A stretch of 64,000 bases of DNA. It comes from a virus. This document shows positions 1 to 7,647 of this stretch, piece by piece (the stretch's first letter is position 1; every line of letters starts with the position of its first letter). Under the pieces are notes generated by a model, which had not been told where the DNA came from, made no database searches, and saw nothing but the letters and a program-made list of their open reading frames with translations. The translations under genes were made by a program, and so were the position numbers. The DNA is taken from IMG/VR virus record IMGVR_UViG_3300004805_000006, positions 1-64,000 of that record; one strand, written 5' to 3'.

Positions 1-103
1 CTACAGCAATGTAGCGTTAAAAAGGGTAAATGGCGAGTTATTCCCTTCTCGCCAACTTTAAAAAAAGGCTTACATCCCCTACCCTAAAGGGATAGGGGTT
101 TTA
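1..103 (+). ncRNA. Structured RNA with possible pseudoknot and terminator-like hairpin
   Basis: No ORF. CTAC/GTAG (1-4 with 11-14) closes a small hairpin. TGGCGAG (31-37) pairs with CTCGCCA (48-54), and the loop of that hairpin contains CCCTT (43-47), complementary to AAGGG at 22-26, so an H-type pseudoknot is possible. A third hairpin, CCCCTA-CCCT (76-85) with AGGG-A-TAGGGG (88-98), is followed by TTTT and looks like an intrinsic terminator. The left end is cut by the window, so the upstream extent is unknown. Confidence 0.45.
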
Positions 104-147
104 CGCCATTCTTATAAATCCGATAAGTTCTGGAGTAATCGGAAAAC

Positions 148-238
148 TTGATCACGTCCTGTTCAATAGTTCAGGTTAAAAGTAGTTGGGAGAGACCCAA
201 TGTCTCCAGTAATGGAAGAACGTAAAAACAGTGATCAA
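148..238 (+). ncRNA. Multibranched structured RNA element
   Basis: TTGATCAC (148-155) pairs perfectly with GTGATCAA (231-238). Inside are three local hairpins: CCTG/CAGG (158-161 with 172-175), TTGGG/CCCAA (186-190 with 196-200) and TCTCCA/TGGAAGA (203-208 with 213-219). The result is a cloverleaf-like junction about 90 nt long without T-loop or anticodon features. There is no ORF across it and a terminator-like hairpin follows. No known RNA family was recognised. Confidence 0.5.
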
Positions 239-246
239 CCTCTTAT

Positions 247-281
247 ATCCCCCTTCAACGAAAGTTGTTGGGGGATTTCTA
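247..281 (+). terminator. Hairpin with GAAA tetraloop before small gene
   Basis: ATCCCCC (247-253) and CAAC (256-259) pair with GTTG (264-267) and GGGGGAT (270-276) around a GAAA loop, with a 2x2 TT/TT internal loop, followed by TTTCT. It is terminator-like, but only about 10 nt before the Shine-Dalgarno of the next gene, so it could also be a 5' leader hairpin. Confidence 0.55.
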
Positions 282-296
282 TCCTAAGGAGTAGAA

Positions 297-458
297 ATGA
301 ATAGCAAATGGAATTGTACTATGTATAATGAAGTCGATGATAGTGTATGTTGCGTAGGATATTGTAAATTAGATAACATGAAATGTAATCGTCTATTGTG
401 GAGCTGTAAACAATATATAGAACCTGGTAAAACATTTAAAAACAAAAAAAAATACTAA
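297..458 (+). CDS. Small Cys-rich protein (53 aa)
   Basis: The ATG at 297 follows AAGGAG (286-291) with a 5-nt gap, which fixes the start. The 53-residue product has six cysteines (C7, C18, C19, C23, C30, C37) and a lysine-rich tail, suggesting a small metal-binding protein. I do not recognise the family. It lies just after the 247-281 hairpin and 21 nt before the next gene in the same direction, so the two are probably co-transcribed. Confidence 0.6.
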   Translation: MNSKWNCTMYNEVDDSVCCVGYCKLDNMKCNRLLWSCKQYIEPGKTFKNKKKY

Positions 459-479
459 AATTTTAGAGAGATATAAATC

Positions 480-1238
480 ATGAGAATATTTAGTAAATAC
501 CACGACTATTATGACACGGCATTAGGTTATGGTATAGACCCGTCAATCATATACGAAAGAAAAGATGAAGATATAACTGACCTATATTCCAAACAACCAT
601 TTTTGTATGATAAACTATCAAAAATTTATAGTAAAGTATTTGATTTTAATGCCTCAAGAATTGATAATGAAGAACTACAAGTACTTTCGAAAAACTTAAT
701 TATTTTTTGTGGTAAAATATACTCGTGTATTGAGGTAGTATACAAAATTAAAAATACAAATAAAACCATAGAAAAATCTATAGAAAGTACTACAGAATTT
801 GTTTACACATATGAAGCATTTAACAAAATTATTACCAACTATACTAAAATAAATTTAGAAAAAAATTTATCTGATTATTTCTCATACAATATGAGTAATA
901 TGTCAGCTGAAAAAAGATTCAAATTATTATTTGAAAAACAAGGAATTGAATCAAAAGATGCTACTGATCTTCACTTTAAATTAGATTCACCATTAATAGT
1001 AATGATTAGAAATACCTCCAGTAAAAATGGAAAAATATTTACCATACACAAAAATAGTTGTCTAAAAAATATAGAGTTTTATAAAATTGTTAGTCCATTT
1101 GAAGCCTTTCAAGAACTATCAATGTTCATAGGTGGTATTATGGGTGGTAAATCACCTATAATGATTGAAGTATCTGATAAAGACCGTATAGCTAAACATG
1201 GATTTGATAAATTCTCTTTTAGAAAGGATAAAAAATAA
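480..1238 (+). CDS. Conserved phage-type protein of unknown function (252 aa)
   Basis: The start ATG follows a modest GAGAG site. The product is hydrophilic, with no signal peptide or membrane segment. Its N-terminus (a Tyr-rich ALGYGID stretch near residues 10-25) and C-terminus (ISDKDRIAxHGFDKxSFRK-like, about residues 228-248) resemble a protein I associate with many phage genomes, but no function is known to me. It lies between a small Cys-rich gene and a tRNA-Pro, in an arm devoted to accessory genes and RNAs. Confidence 0.65.
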   Translation: MRIFSKYHDYYDTALGYGIDPSIIYERKDEDITDLYSKQPFLYDKLSKIYSKVFDFNASRIDNEELQVLSKNLIIFCGKIYSCIEVVYKIKNTNKTIEKSIESTTEFVYTYEAFNKIITNYTKINLEKNLSDYFSYNMSNMSAEKRFKLLFEKQGIESKDATDLHFKLDSPLIVMIRNTSSKNGKIFTIHKNSCLKNIEFYKIVSPFEAFQELSMFIGGIMGGKSPIMIEVSDKDRIAKHGFDKFSFRKDKK

Positions 1239-1240
1239 AA

Positions 1241-1313
1241 CGCTCATGTAGTGAAACCTGGTATCACGAATACTTTGGGAGTATTAATAGCCGTTCAAAT
1301 CGGACATGGGCGA
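1241..1313 (+). tRNA. tRNA-Pro (TGG)
   Basis: The acceptor CGCTCAT (1241-1247) pairs with ATGGGCG (1306-1312, one G-T), giving the C1-G72 pair typical of bacterial tRNA-Pro, with A1313 as discriminator. The D stem is GTGA/TCAC, the anticodon stem AATAC/GTATT and the loop TTTGGGA, so the anticodon is TGG. The T loop is TTCAAAT on a weakened stem with two mismatched outer pairs. CCA is not encoded. Confidence 0.8.
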
Positions 1314-1341
1314 AAGTTAACATATATTATGGGGGTGCCAA

Positions 1342-2238
1342 CTGGAAAAACAAAATAAAAATTTGCATGATGCAAAACTAAATAAAAATGATGAATTCTA
1401 TACAAGAATGACTGATATTGAAAAAGAATTATCTCATTATGATAAATACTTTAAAGATAAAAAAGTATTTTGTAATTGCGATGACCCTAGTTATTCTAAC
1501 TTTGTTAGATATTTTGCCCTTAATTTTGAATTTTTAGGTATAAAAAAACTTATTAGCACTCATTATGAAAATGATATACCATCCTATAAAATTGAAATAG
1601 AACATAAAATAGAGGATATAAATGAGTTTGATAATGTTGAACACCTTTATTTAGCAGAAAATGGTGACTTTAGAAGTCCAGAAAGCATAGAATTATTAAA
1701 AAAATCAGATGTGGTTGTAACAAATCCACCATTTTCACTGTTTAGAAAATATGTAGCTCAATTAATTGAATATAAAAAAAAATTTTTGATTGTCGGAAGT
1801 TATAATGCTGTAACCTATAAAGAAATCTTTCCTTTAATTAAGGATAATAAGATATGGATAGGTCATAATTCTATAAAAGAATTTACAGCATACAATGGAG
1901 AAACTAAAAAATTTGGTAATATTATATGGTATACTAATATAACACATAAAAAAAGAAATGAAAAACTTACTTTATTTAGAAATTACTATGGAAATGAGAT
2001 AAGTTATCCTAAGTATGATAATTACGATGCTATAGAAGTTAATAAAGTTGCGGATATTCCAAAAGATTATTATGGGGTTATGGGTGTACCAATTACTTTT
2101 CTTGATAAATACAATCCTAAACAATTTGAGATTTTAGGAGACAGTAGATATATTACAGGGGAATGTAATGATATAAATATTATTAATGGTGTGATAAAAT
2201 ATCGAAGAATTATGATAAAAAGAAAGGATGGTAAATGA
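1342..2238 (+). CDS. EcoRI-type adenine-specific DNA methyltransferase
   Basis: The product matches the EcoRI modification methylase family: an N-terminal NKNDEFYT block, then a DIEKEL helix, a CNCDDP block and the catalytic NPPF motif at about residues 128-131. It should transfer a methyl group from SAM to adenine in DNA. The family N-terminus extends upstream of the first common start (TTG at 1363), back to a CTG at 1342 that sits 6 nt after GGGGG (1331-1335). I therefore place the start at 1342 as an unusual CTG codon; TTG 1363 is the alternative. No partner restriction enzyme is visible, so it is probably an orphan methylase protecting phage DNA. Confidence 0.85.
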   Translation: MEKQNKNLHDAKLNKNDEFYTRMTDIEKELSHYDKYFKDKKVFCNCDDPSYSNFVRYFALNFEFLGIKKLISTHYENDIPSYKIEIEHKIEDINEFDNVEHLYLAENGDFRSPESIELLKKSDVVVTNPPFSLFRKYVAQLIEYKKKFLIVGSYNAVTYKEIFPLIKDNKIWIGHNSIKEFTAYNGETKKFGNIIWYTNITHKKRNEKLTLFRNYYGNEISYPKYDNYDAIEVNKVADIPKDYYGVMGVPITFLDKYNPKQFEILGDSRYITGECNDINIINGVIKYRRIMIKRKDGK

Positions 2239-2254
2239 AAATAAAGGCAAATTT

Positions 2255-2551
2255 ATGAATAGAATAGAAATAGAAATAGGTAATAAAGTAACTCCAGTAA
2301 CACCGGCAGGATTATGTTTATCTTCTGTTCCAACTACAGGTAAATATAAGCAGAAATATGATACTACTTGTGTGTTTACTGGAGTAGGTACAGTACTGCG
2401 ATGTATAGCTACTGTAATTAACTATGATAATTGGGATGATGGATATGTTGGACTTGGAAAAGTTCTATATGTAAACTGTTTTATAAAGTGTGATATGGGT
2501 GTTGGATGGGCTGGAGAAGGAGCATTAAGAAAGGTAGATTTATATGAGTAG
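2255..2551 (+). CDS. Hypothetical protein (98 aa)
   Basis: I chose the ATG at 2255, after AAAGG at about 2243-2247, over the in-frame ATG at 2228, which has its purine tract adjacent and overlaps the methylase. The product is beta-rich with Gly, Val and aromatic residues. It loosely recalls the 80-residue product at 4,754 (both pair a VGTxxxCxxTV-type core with a tryptophan-containing strand), so they may be diverged relatives with a small barrel fold. It ends in TAG. Function unknown. Confidence 0.55.
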   Translation: MNRIEIEIGNKVTPVTPAGLCLSSVPTTGKYKQKYDTTCVFTGVGTVLRCIATVINYDNWDDGYVGLGKVLYVNCFIKCDMGVGWAGEGALRKVDLYE

Positions 2552-2933
2552 ATACAAAGTAATATCTTTACCATCGTTTTTGGCTATAGAAGATGAAGTT
2601 CACTTTTATATGTTCAATAATCTAACTTCAAAGATAAAGATAGAATCTATTTTTAACCGCCACGGAATGTATTTTGATAGAAAAAGTAATGTATGTTGGG
2701 TAGAAACTAAATTTGGTTGCTGGATTATTGGTAATAGCAAACATTTTAAGTGTGAACTTGACTACCAAACATCCAATGATTATATTCTACCTAACAAAGT
2801 AATAACAGCTTTTAAACTATTAGAAAAGCATAATATACTACCATCAGAGTTAATAGCTAAATGGTATAGACATACCATTGCAGTAGAATTAAAAAAATCT
2901 TATTTAAGATCCAAATTACATTTTAATTGGTAA
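2544..2933 (+). CDS. Hypothetical protein (129 aa)
   Basis: It overlaps the end of the previous gene by 8 nt, so the two are probably translationally coupled. The product is rich in aromatic residues and lysine and ends in a basic stretch, with no signal peptide or clear motif. I do not recognise the family. A tRNA-Ile starts 7 nt after the stop. Confidence 0.5.
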   Translation: MSRYKVISLPSFLAIEDEVHFYMFNNLTSKIKIESIFNRHGMYFDRKSNVCWVETKFGCWIIGNSKHFKCELDYQTSNDYILPNKVITAFKLLEKHNILPSELIAKWYRHTIAVELKKSYLRSKLHFNW

Positions 2934-2940
2934 TAAATAT

Positions 2941-3013
2941 GCCACTTTAGCTAAAATAGTATAGCAAACAACTTATAATTGTTAGGATCGGAGTGCAAAT
3001 CTCTGAAGTGGCA
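2941..3013 (+). tRNA. tRNA-Ile (TAT)
   Basis: The acceptor GCCACTT (2941-2947) pairs with AAGTGGC (3006-3012), discriminator A3013. The D arm is GCT..AGC, the anticodon stem AACAA/TTGTT and the loop CTTATAA, giving anticodon TAT, which reads the ATA codon. The T arm is GGAG/CTCT around TGCAAAT. An ATA reader suits an AT-rich phage whose host may have little tRNA for this codon. CCA is not encoded. Confidence 0.87.
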
Positions 3014-3046
3014 CATAAATTTTATAGAGGTTAGTTAAATATCAAT

Positions 3047-3130
3047 GCCAGGATAATGGAATCGCAGACATTCAAGACTTAAAATCTTGTGGGAATTATT
3101 CCCGTGCGGGTTCAAGTCCCGCTCCTGGTA
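3047..3130 (+). tRNA. tRNA-Leu (TAA)
   Basis: The acceptor GCCAGGA (3047-3053) pairs with TCCTGGT (3123-3129, terminal G-T). The anticodon stem CAAGA/TCTTG carries loop CTTAAAA, anticodon TAA. The long class II variable arm (GGGAATTATTCCC) and the T arm GCGGG-TTCAAGT-CCCGC are all canonical. It reads TTA, a frequent codon here. Confidence 0.93.
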
Positions 3131-3176
3131 CAAGAGTTTTTATGTTGTTCAAAAGATGGGTTGGAGGTGGTGTTAT

Positions 3177-3554
3177 ATGAAAAAATTAATTTTTATTTTA
3201 TTATTAATACCATCTCTTATCTATGCTTTAGACTTTGGTATGGACAAATCAGTCATCAGTTTTAAATCATCATCCTCAATAACAGATGAGGAATACGATA
3301 ATATAAAACAGTTACTATCAAGTGGACATATTTATACAATAAGAGTTGGAAAAGAAGCTGATAAATATCGTATAAATGATATACTAGATTCTGATGTAGG
3401 TATTAAATTAAAAATTATCAGCGTCAAAAGAATAAAAAATATAAAAGAATACAGATTTTATGATAATCTATCATCAGAATTAATAGACTATCTAAATAGG
3501 TTTGATAAAATAGATATTCTTAAACTAGAAAAAGTTAAGGACAAAGATATATGA
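3177..3554 (+). CDS. Small secreted or periplasmic protein (125 aa)
   Basis: The reading frame is open back into the tRNA-Leu, but the ATG at 3177 follows GGAGGTGG (3163-3170) and begins a typical signal peptide (MKKLIFILLLIPSLIYA, then a likely cleavage). The mature part of about 108 residues is charged, alternating Lys, Asp and Ile, with no cysteines and no recognised domain. It could act in the host envelope. It overlaps the next gene by 4 nt (ATGA). Confidence 0.6.
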   Translation: MKKLIFILLLIPSLIYALDFGMDKSVISFKSSSSITDEEYDNIKQLLSSGHIYTIRVGKEADKYRINDILDSDVGIKLKIISVKRIKNIKEYRFYDNLSSELIDYLNRFDKIDILKLEKVKDKDI

Positions 3555-3790
3555 AAAGTTTATATCATGATAAAGATGAAACCTATTTGGATGATGCCCG
3601 TAATTTAGAAGAAGAAACTGCAAATGCAATTCAACCAATTCTAGAAAAATATGCTGCCATGAATTACCCAGTTCGTCAAATTTCACAAGTAATGACTTGG
3701 GCAGTAGAGATGGTTGAAGGAATATTTATTATGGAAAGGAATGGAAAGGTACAAAAACATGACAGAAACAAAGACATCATTAATGCTTGA
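3551..3790 (+). CDS. Hypothetical protein (79 aa)
   Basis: ATGA overlap with the preceding gene indicates coupled translation. The protein is mostly helical (EEETANAIQPILEKYA, then a VRQISQV helix) and ends in a basic tail. Its last 32 nt overlap the following gene in another frame. No family recognised. Confidence 0.5.
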   Translation: MKSLYHDKDETYLDDARNLEEETANAIQPILEKYAAMNYPVRQISQVMTWAVEMVEGIFIMERNGKVQKHDRNKDIINA

Positions 3791-4652
3791 TACAGAAAAA
3801 TTTATGGTGGGATATAACTCTGCTTCATATAATGTAACTTATGAAGTATTCAAATCTGATATTGATACAACAGAAATACCTACTATTAAAGCCCATAGGT
3901 TATATAAACAAAGGGTAATTAAAGAAGCTCAGTCATGTTTTTCAGGATTTGTTAGTAGTTATTTGTCATACACTACAACAAATAAAGTAAGTCCAAATAG
4001 ATTACGTTTTTTCTGTAACTATCAAAAACATGACAAGAAAAATACCCACTTAACAAAAGATGAAATAGAATTTTGGGTAGAATTATGCAAACAAAATAAA
4101 TTGATGCCTGAAAATATCGGTAAAAATTTTATAGAGAACGGTATTTATGACATACATTTTGAAGATATTTCTATGGATATGATGTATGTTTATCTTTGCG
4201 CGGCTAGATATCTTCAAGAAGAGCCATTCTTTGTAAGAGGTATCATACACTTAATTAAAGATAATGGACTAGGATTTTTTACAGCATTTGGAATAGCCTC
4301 TTACTATTTAATAACTAATGCTGCTCATCATATACTTCCTATATCCAGGGATTATAGAGCTTGTATGTATGTACGTTCAAAAAGTATAAATGCTCCCAAA
4401 AAAGGAGATTTTGGTAGTTCTTTTGACTTAATTTATATTCCAAGATTAGTAAATTTCTTATATGGTGGTGACGCAGGTAAGCATATCAAAAATATAGCAG
4501 TAATTAAACACGCTACTTATAGTTTACATTGTAATATGAAATTTTATTGGGATAAAAATTACCCTACAACTTATATTGTTAATAGGGAAGACTTGACAAA
4601 CACTGATTTAGAACCTATGTTAAAAGCTGGAGAGTTTGCAAAACCAGTGTAA
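3759..4652 (+). CDS. Hypothetical protein (297 aa)
   Basis: I start at the ATG at 3759, 9 nt after GGAAAGG (3743-3749), rather than at the in-frame 3714, which lies deep inside the previous gene. The product is globular and rich in aromatic residues, with several Cys and Tyr but no recognised catalytic motif, signal peptide or membrane segment. It is followed 8 nt later by tRNA-Arg. Function unknown. Confidence 0.55.
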   Translation: MTETKTSLMLDTEKFMVGYNSASYNVTYEVFKSDIDTTEIPTIKAHRLYKQRVIKEAQSCFSGFVSSYLSYTTTNKVSPNRLRFFCNYQKHDKKNTHLTKDEIEFWVELCKQNKLMPENIGKNFIENGIYDIHFEDISMDMMYVYLCAARYLQEEPFFVRGIIHLIKDNGLGFFTAFGIASYYLITNAAHHILPISRDYRACMYVRSKSINAPKKGDFGSSFDLIYIPRLVNFLYGGDAGKHIKNIAVIKHATYSLHCNMKFYWDKNYPTTYIVNREDLTNTDLEPMLKAGEFAKPV

Positions 4653-4660
4653 ATTTTTTA

Positions 4661-4733
4661 GTCTCTGTAGCTCAGTGAATAGAGCAAAAAACTTCTAATT
4701 TTTAGGTCGCAAGTTTGAATCTTGCCAGAGACA
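4661..4733 (+). tRNA. tRNA-Arg (TCT)
   Basis: The acceptor GTCTCTG (4661-4667) pairs with CAGAGAC (4726-4732), discriminator A4733. The D arm is GCTC/GAGC, the anticodon stem AAAAA/TTTTT with loop CTTCTAA gives anticodon TCT (reads AGA), and the T arm is GCAAG-TTTGAAT-CTTGC. The anticodon stem is made only of A-T pairs. Confidence 0.9.
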
Positions 4734-4753
4734 CAAGAAAGGAAAATTAAATA

Positions 4754-4996
4754 ATGAAAACATTGAAATGCCATGAAATTAGTAAAGGAATGAGAGTAGT
4801 ATTAACTGCACCTGATAATAGTTATAATATTAATGAAACTAATCCAGAAGTTGGTACAGCGTGGGAATGTATAGGCACTGTAGCATCCTGTAGTAGTGGT
4901 AGTATTAGTGTTGTATGGGATAATGGATGTTCTAATTCTTACAAAGATAATGAACTTTCTGCATCGTATGAAGGAAGATGTAAATCAATTTGGTAA
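4754..4996 (+). CDS. Hypothetical small barrel-like protein (80 aa)
   Basis: The start follows AAGAAAGGAAAA. The product has a KGMRVVL strand, a GTAWECIGTVASC segment and ISVVWDNG, a pattern typical of small SH3-like beta barrels. It resembles in outline the product at 2,255-2,551. Four cysteines are spread along the chain without a zinc-finger pattern. Function unknown. Confidence 0.5.
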   Translation: MKTLKCHEISKGMRVVLTAPDNSYNINETNPEVGTAWECIGTVASCSSGSISVVWDNGCSNSYKDNELSASYEGRCKSIW

Positions 4997-5007
4997 AGGA
5001 GTATTCT

Positions 5008-5382
5008 ATGTTTTATACTAGGAAAGATAAAGAAAAATATGAAGACCTACAAAAATATTCAAATGTTTTGGAATTAGAATATGATAAAATTAAAAAAAAA
5101 TCTTATGGTTATAATTATAATGGAGAAAAAAGTCTACAAGAATATTCCAAGGAAATAGGATTAGACTATGTTCTTTCTGTTGAAGAATTAATCGACTCTC
5201 ATAGAAATTTACGTAATTCTAATATTAAAAACCTTACTGAATTTAGAGCTGTATCAGAAGAGTATAGAAAAAGAGGTTACGAGGAAGGTTATGTAAACGT
5301 AATCAATAGAGAATTTATCTCGTTTGAAAATTTGAAAAAAATGAATGTTAAAGAATTTGCTGATCACTTATGTGATTATTAA
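5008..5382 (+). CDS. Hypothetical protein (124 aa)
   Basis: The ATG at 5008 follows AAAGGAG (4995-5001) at good spacing and is preferred to an in-frame GTG at 4990 inside the previous gene. The product is highly charged, mainly helical and Tyr/Lys/Glu-rich, with no recognised motif. It lies immediately upstream of the Ro60 gene, 33 nt from its start, so it may share its transcript. Confidence 0.5.
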   Translation: MFYTRKDKEKYEDLQKYSNVLELEYDKIKKKSYGYNYNGEKSLQEYSKEIGLDYVLSVEELIDSHRNLRNSNIKNLTEFRAVSEEYRKRGYEEGYVNVINREFISFENLKKMNVKEFADHLCDY

Positions 5383-5415
5383 AAAAATATCTCTCTAAAA
5401 AAGGAGAAGTGAACT

Positions 5416-7008
5416 ATGGATACAAATCAAGGTGAAATTGAATCTCATATTAATTTTATGGGTGCTCAATCATATGATATTAATTCTCCCATTCTAAAAT
5501 TAATTTGTATATCCTCATCATCTTTCTTTGGTGAGCCGATGTATTATAAAGGAATGAAACCAAAAAATAAACATAGTAGGAATTCAAGTAGAAATAGTCT
5601 TAGTAATGGTCAACGAGATTATTTACGTGCTACTTTAAATGCTATAGATAACTACGAGTGGAGAAATCTTTTACCAGAAGAAGCAATGGAAAAAGCTATA
5701 GATGAGGCTCTGGATTACGATCCAGAAACTACTCTCCAATGGGCTGTAACTTTGCGCAACGAAGAATTTATTCGTGCAACTCCACAAGTAATATTAATTC
5801 GTGCGGCCAATCATCCTAAGGTCCGTGGTACTGGTTTAATTAGAAAGTATGCAGCTTTGATTACTGGGCGTTTAGATGAGCCGGCAGTTCAACTCGCCTA
5901 TCAGCTGTCAGCTTTTGGAAAACCAGTTCCAAATGCTATGAAGCGTGCTTGGATGGACATTTTATCTAGTGCTAATGAGTATCAATTAGCAAAGTATAGA
6001 ATGGAGGATCGTGTTGTGAAGACTGTTGATGTAGCTAACATGGCAATGGGTAAAGGGTTCTACGGGTATAATTCACCAATTGGTAAACTCATGCGTAGAG
6101 AGTTAAAATTGGGTGATGATATTAAAACTTGGGAATCTATTCGTTCTAGTGGTGGCTCATGGGAAGAAGCAATAGAGGTTATGGGTCATATGGCTCTTCT
6201 TCGCAACATTAGAAATTTTGTAGAGGCAAAAGTTCCACCCAAATTGTGGATTAAAAAATTAACATCAACTGCAGAAAAGGGAAAACAACTTCCGTTCCGC
6301 TATTTATCTGCATATAGTGCCAATAGAAGTGCTTCTGGTTTTGTTCTAGATGCCATAGAAGAGTGTCTTGAAATATCATTAAACAACCTTCCTGTATTAA
6401 ATGGCAGATCTTTAGTACTTACAGACAATTCTGGTTCGACACATGGTGCGCCTATCTCAGAATTAAGTTCTATGACTGTAGCTCAGATTGGAAATTTAAT
6501 GGGAGTTCTAACTGGACGCATATCTGATGATGGTGTTTTAGGTATTTTCGGAGATAGGTTAGAATATATTCCTATACGAAAAAAATCATCAATTATGGAT
6601 CAAACAAAGCATGCCAATAAGATTGGACATAGTGTTGGCGGAAGTACTGAGCATGGTATTTGGTTAGCTTTGGATAATGCAATTAGTAACAAGGAACATT
6701 GGGATAATATTTTTATTTATTCTGATATGCAAGCTGGGCATGGCGGTCTTTATGGTAGAGGACATGGTGAGTACAAAGATTATATTTGGGGAAAATCTAG
6801 TGCTAACATTGATGTTCCTCTACTTATCAGCGAGTATAGAGCCAAAATTAACTCTAAAGTTAATGTATTTCTTGTTCAAATAGCTGGTTATGAGGACACT
6901 ATACTTCCAGAATTTTATAATAGAACATTTATTATAGGTGGGTGGTCTGGGAGCATACTTAAGTTTGCAAAGCGTATGATTGATACGGCAAATCAGTTCA
7001 ACAAATAA
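5416..7008 (+). CDS. Ro60/Rsr homologue (TROVE and vWA domains)
   Basis: The 530-residue product has a TROVE-type HEAT-repeat region (about residues 40-330, with a YLRATLNAI start and repeated helical pairs) followed by a von Willebrand A-like domain with the metal-site motif DNSGS (D337, S339, S341). Length and domain order match bacterial Rsr/Ro60, a ring protein that binds misfolded RNAs and Y RNAs and works with exoribonucleases in RNA quality control. The start follows AAAGGAG. A 750-nt structured non-coding tract with a Y-RNA-like element, then an RNA ligase, lie directly downstream, which supports an RNA-processing role. Phage Ro60 copies are rare but known. Confidence 0.9.
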   Translation: MDTNQGEIESHINFMGAQSYDINSPILKLICISSSSFFGEPMYYKGMKPKNKHSRNSSRNSLSNGQRDYLRATLNAIDNYEWRNLLPEEAMEKAIDEALDYDPETTLQWAVTLRNEEFIRATPQVILIRAANHPKVRGTGLIRKYAALITGRLDEPAVQLAYQLSAFGKPVPNAMKRAWMDILSSANEYQLAKYRMEDRVVKTVDVANMAMGKGFYGYNSPIGKLMRRELKLGDDIKTWESIRSSGGSWEEAIEVMGHMALLRNIRNFVEAKVPPKLWIKKLTSTAEKGKQLPFRYLSAYSANRSASGFVLDAIEECLEISLNNLPVLNGRSLVLTDNSGSTHGAPISELSSMTVAQIGNLMGVLTGRISDDGVLGIFGDRLEYIPIRKKSSIMDQTKHANKIGHSVGGSTEHGIWLALDNAISNKEHWDNIFIYSDMQAGHGGLYGRGHGEYKDYIWGKSSANIDVPLLISEYRAKINSKVNVFLVQIAGYEDTILPEFYNRTFIIGGWSGSILKFAKRMIDTANQFNK

Positions 7009-7016
7009 CATATTAC

Positions 7017-7049
7017 TACACGTCTGACAATTCTAAAATCAGGCGTGTA
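7017..7049 (+). terminator. Hairpin after the Ro60 gene
   Basis: TACACGTCTGA (7017-7027) pairs with TCAGGCGTGTA (7039-7049), 11 pairs with one G-T, 8 nt after the Ro60 stop. There is no strong T run directly after it, so it may be a terminator or a 3' stabilising or processing hairpin that leads into the RNA tract. Confidence 0.55.
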
Positions 7050-7116
7050 TGAATTAATTTTTAGTTAATAAATAGTTATGTAATCGACTTTAAAACTCGT
7101 TTATATAAATCACTAT

Positions 7117-7225
7117 AAGAAATTTTAAATATTCTGAATCAATTAACTAGTAGGTTGTTAGCGTCTAACGCGGTGGAAGGTAGGAATATTATAAACAACA
7201 GAAAGTAACAATTCAGATAATTCTT
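7117..7225 (+). ncRNA. Structured RNA element in Ro60 downstream tract
   Basis: Nested stems are visible: AAGAA/TTCTT (7117-7121 with 7221-7225), CTGAAT/ATTCAG (7134-7139 with 7211-7216), GTTGTT/AACAAC (7154-7159 with 7194-7199) and a tip hairpin GCGT-CTA-ACGC (7161-7171). No ORF covers it. The stacked architecture recalls the long paired stem of Y RNAs, but no tRNA-like loops are present, so its identity is open. Confidence 0.4.
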
Positions 7226-7233
7226 TAGTGGTT

Positions 7234-7315
7234 GCATGTTTATATGTCATATTGTAAAGTGGTAATTTAGTACGTTTTTAAATTAATACTATGTATTTAC
7301 AAAATATATTTATGC
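7234..7315 (+). ncRNA. Possible structured RNA, weak
   Basis: TTGTAAA (7252-7258) pairs with TTTACAA (7296-7302), and GCAT (7234-7237) can close the structure with ATGC (7312-7315). The stems are A-T rich and this could be chance. From 7316 to 7511 I see further A-T hairpins, such as AAATTTAAT with ATTAAATTT near 7350-7400, but nothing I can define with confidence. Confidence 0.25.
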
Positions 7316-7511
7316 TGTATAGCCTTTATTAACTTGAGCTGGTAGAAAAATTTAATTATATCCAATTATTATTAACATTAAATAATAATATTAAATTTAT
7401 TTGGGCACGCAAAAAAAGTTATAACTGGTATATTATTCATAAGTATGTTGTAATGTTATGTAGATCATTTAAAAATAGGAAGTGTTACCAATAATTGTGT
7501 AGTACGCAGCA

Positions 7512-7628
7512 ATATGTTAGATACAAACTTTATAGCATATACCAGGACTAAATGCATCTTTCAAAAAATAATATTGAAAGACTAAATAAGGTTCGAATCC
7601 TTATAAAAGTAAAGTATCTTATACATAT
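7512..7628 (+). ncRNA. Y-RNA-like RNA with tRNA-mimic domain (YrlA type)
   Basis: The ends form a long interrupted stem: ATATGT/ACATAT (7512-7517 with 7623-7628), AGATAC/GTATCT (7519-7524 with 7614-7619) and ACTTTA/TAAAAGT (7527-7532 with 7604-7610). It closes a tRNA-like core: TA linker (7533-7534), D-like arm GCAT/ATGC (7535-7555) with GG in its loop, anticodon-like arm CTTTCAA/TTGAAAG (7558-7580) and a perfect T arm TAAGG-TTCGAAT-CCTTA (7587-7603). The 9-nt anticodon loop and the continuation of the acceptor helix into a longer stem rule out an ordinary tRNA. This is the published layout of bacterial YrlA Y RNAs, and it lies beside a Ro60 gene. Confidence 0.7.
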
Positions 7629-7647
7629 AAACATGTTAGTGTTTATA

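Noticed and set aside
6820-7011. Minus-strand ORF at the Ro60 3' end
   Set aside because: Shadow of the Ro60 coding frame; no ribosome site.
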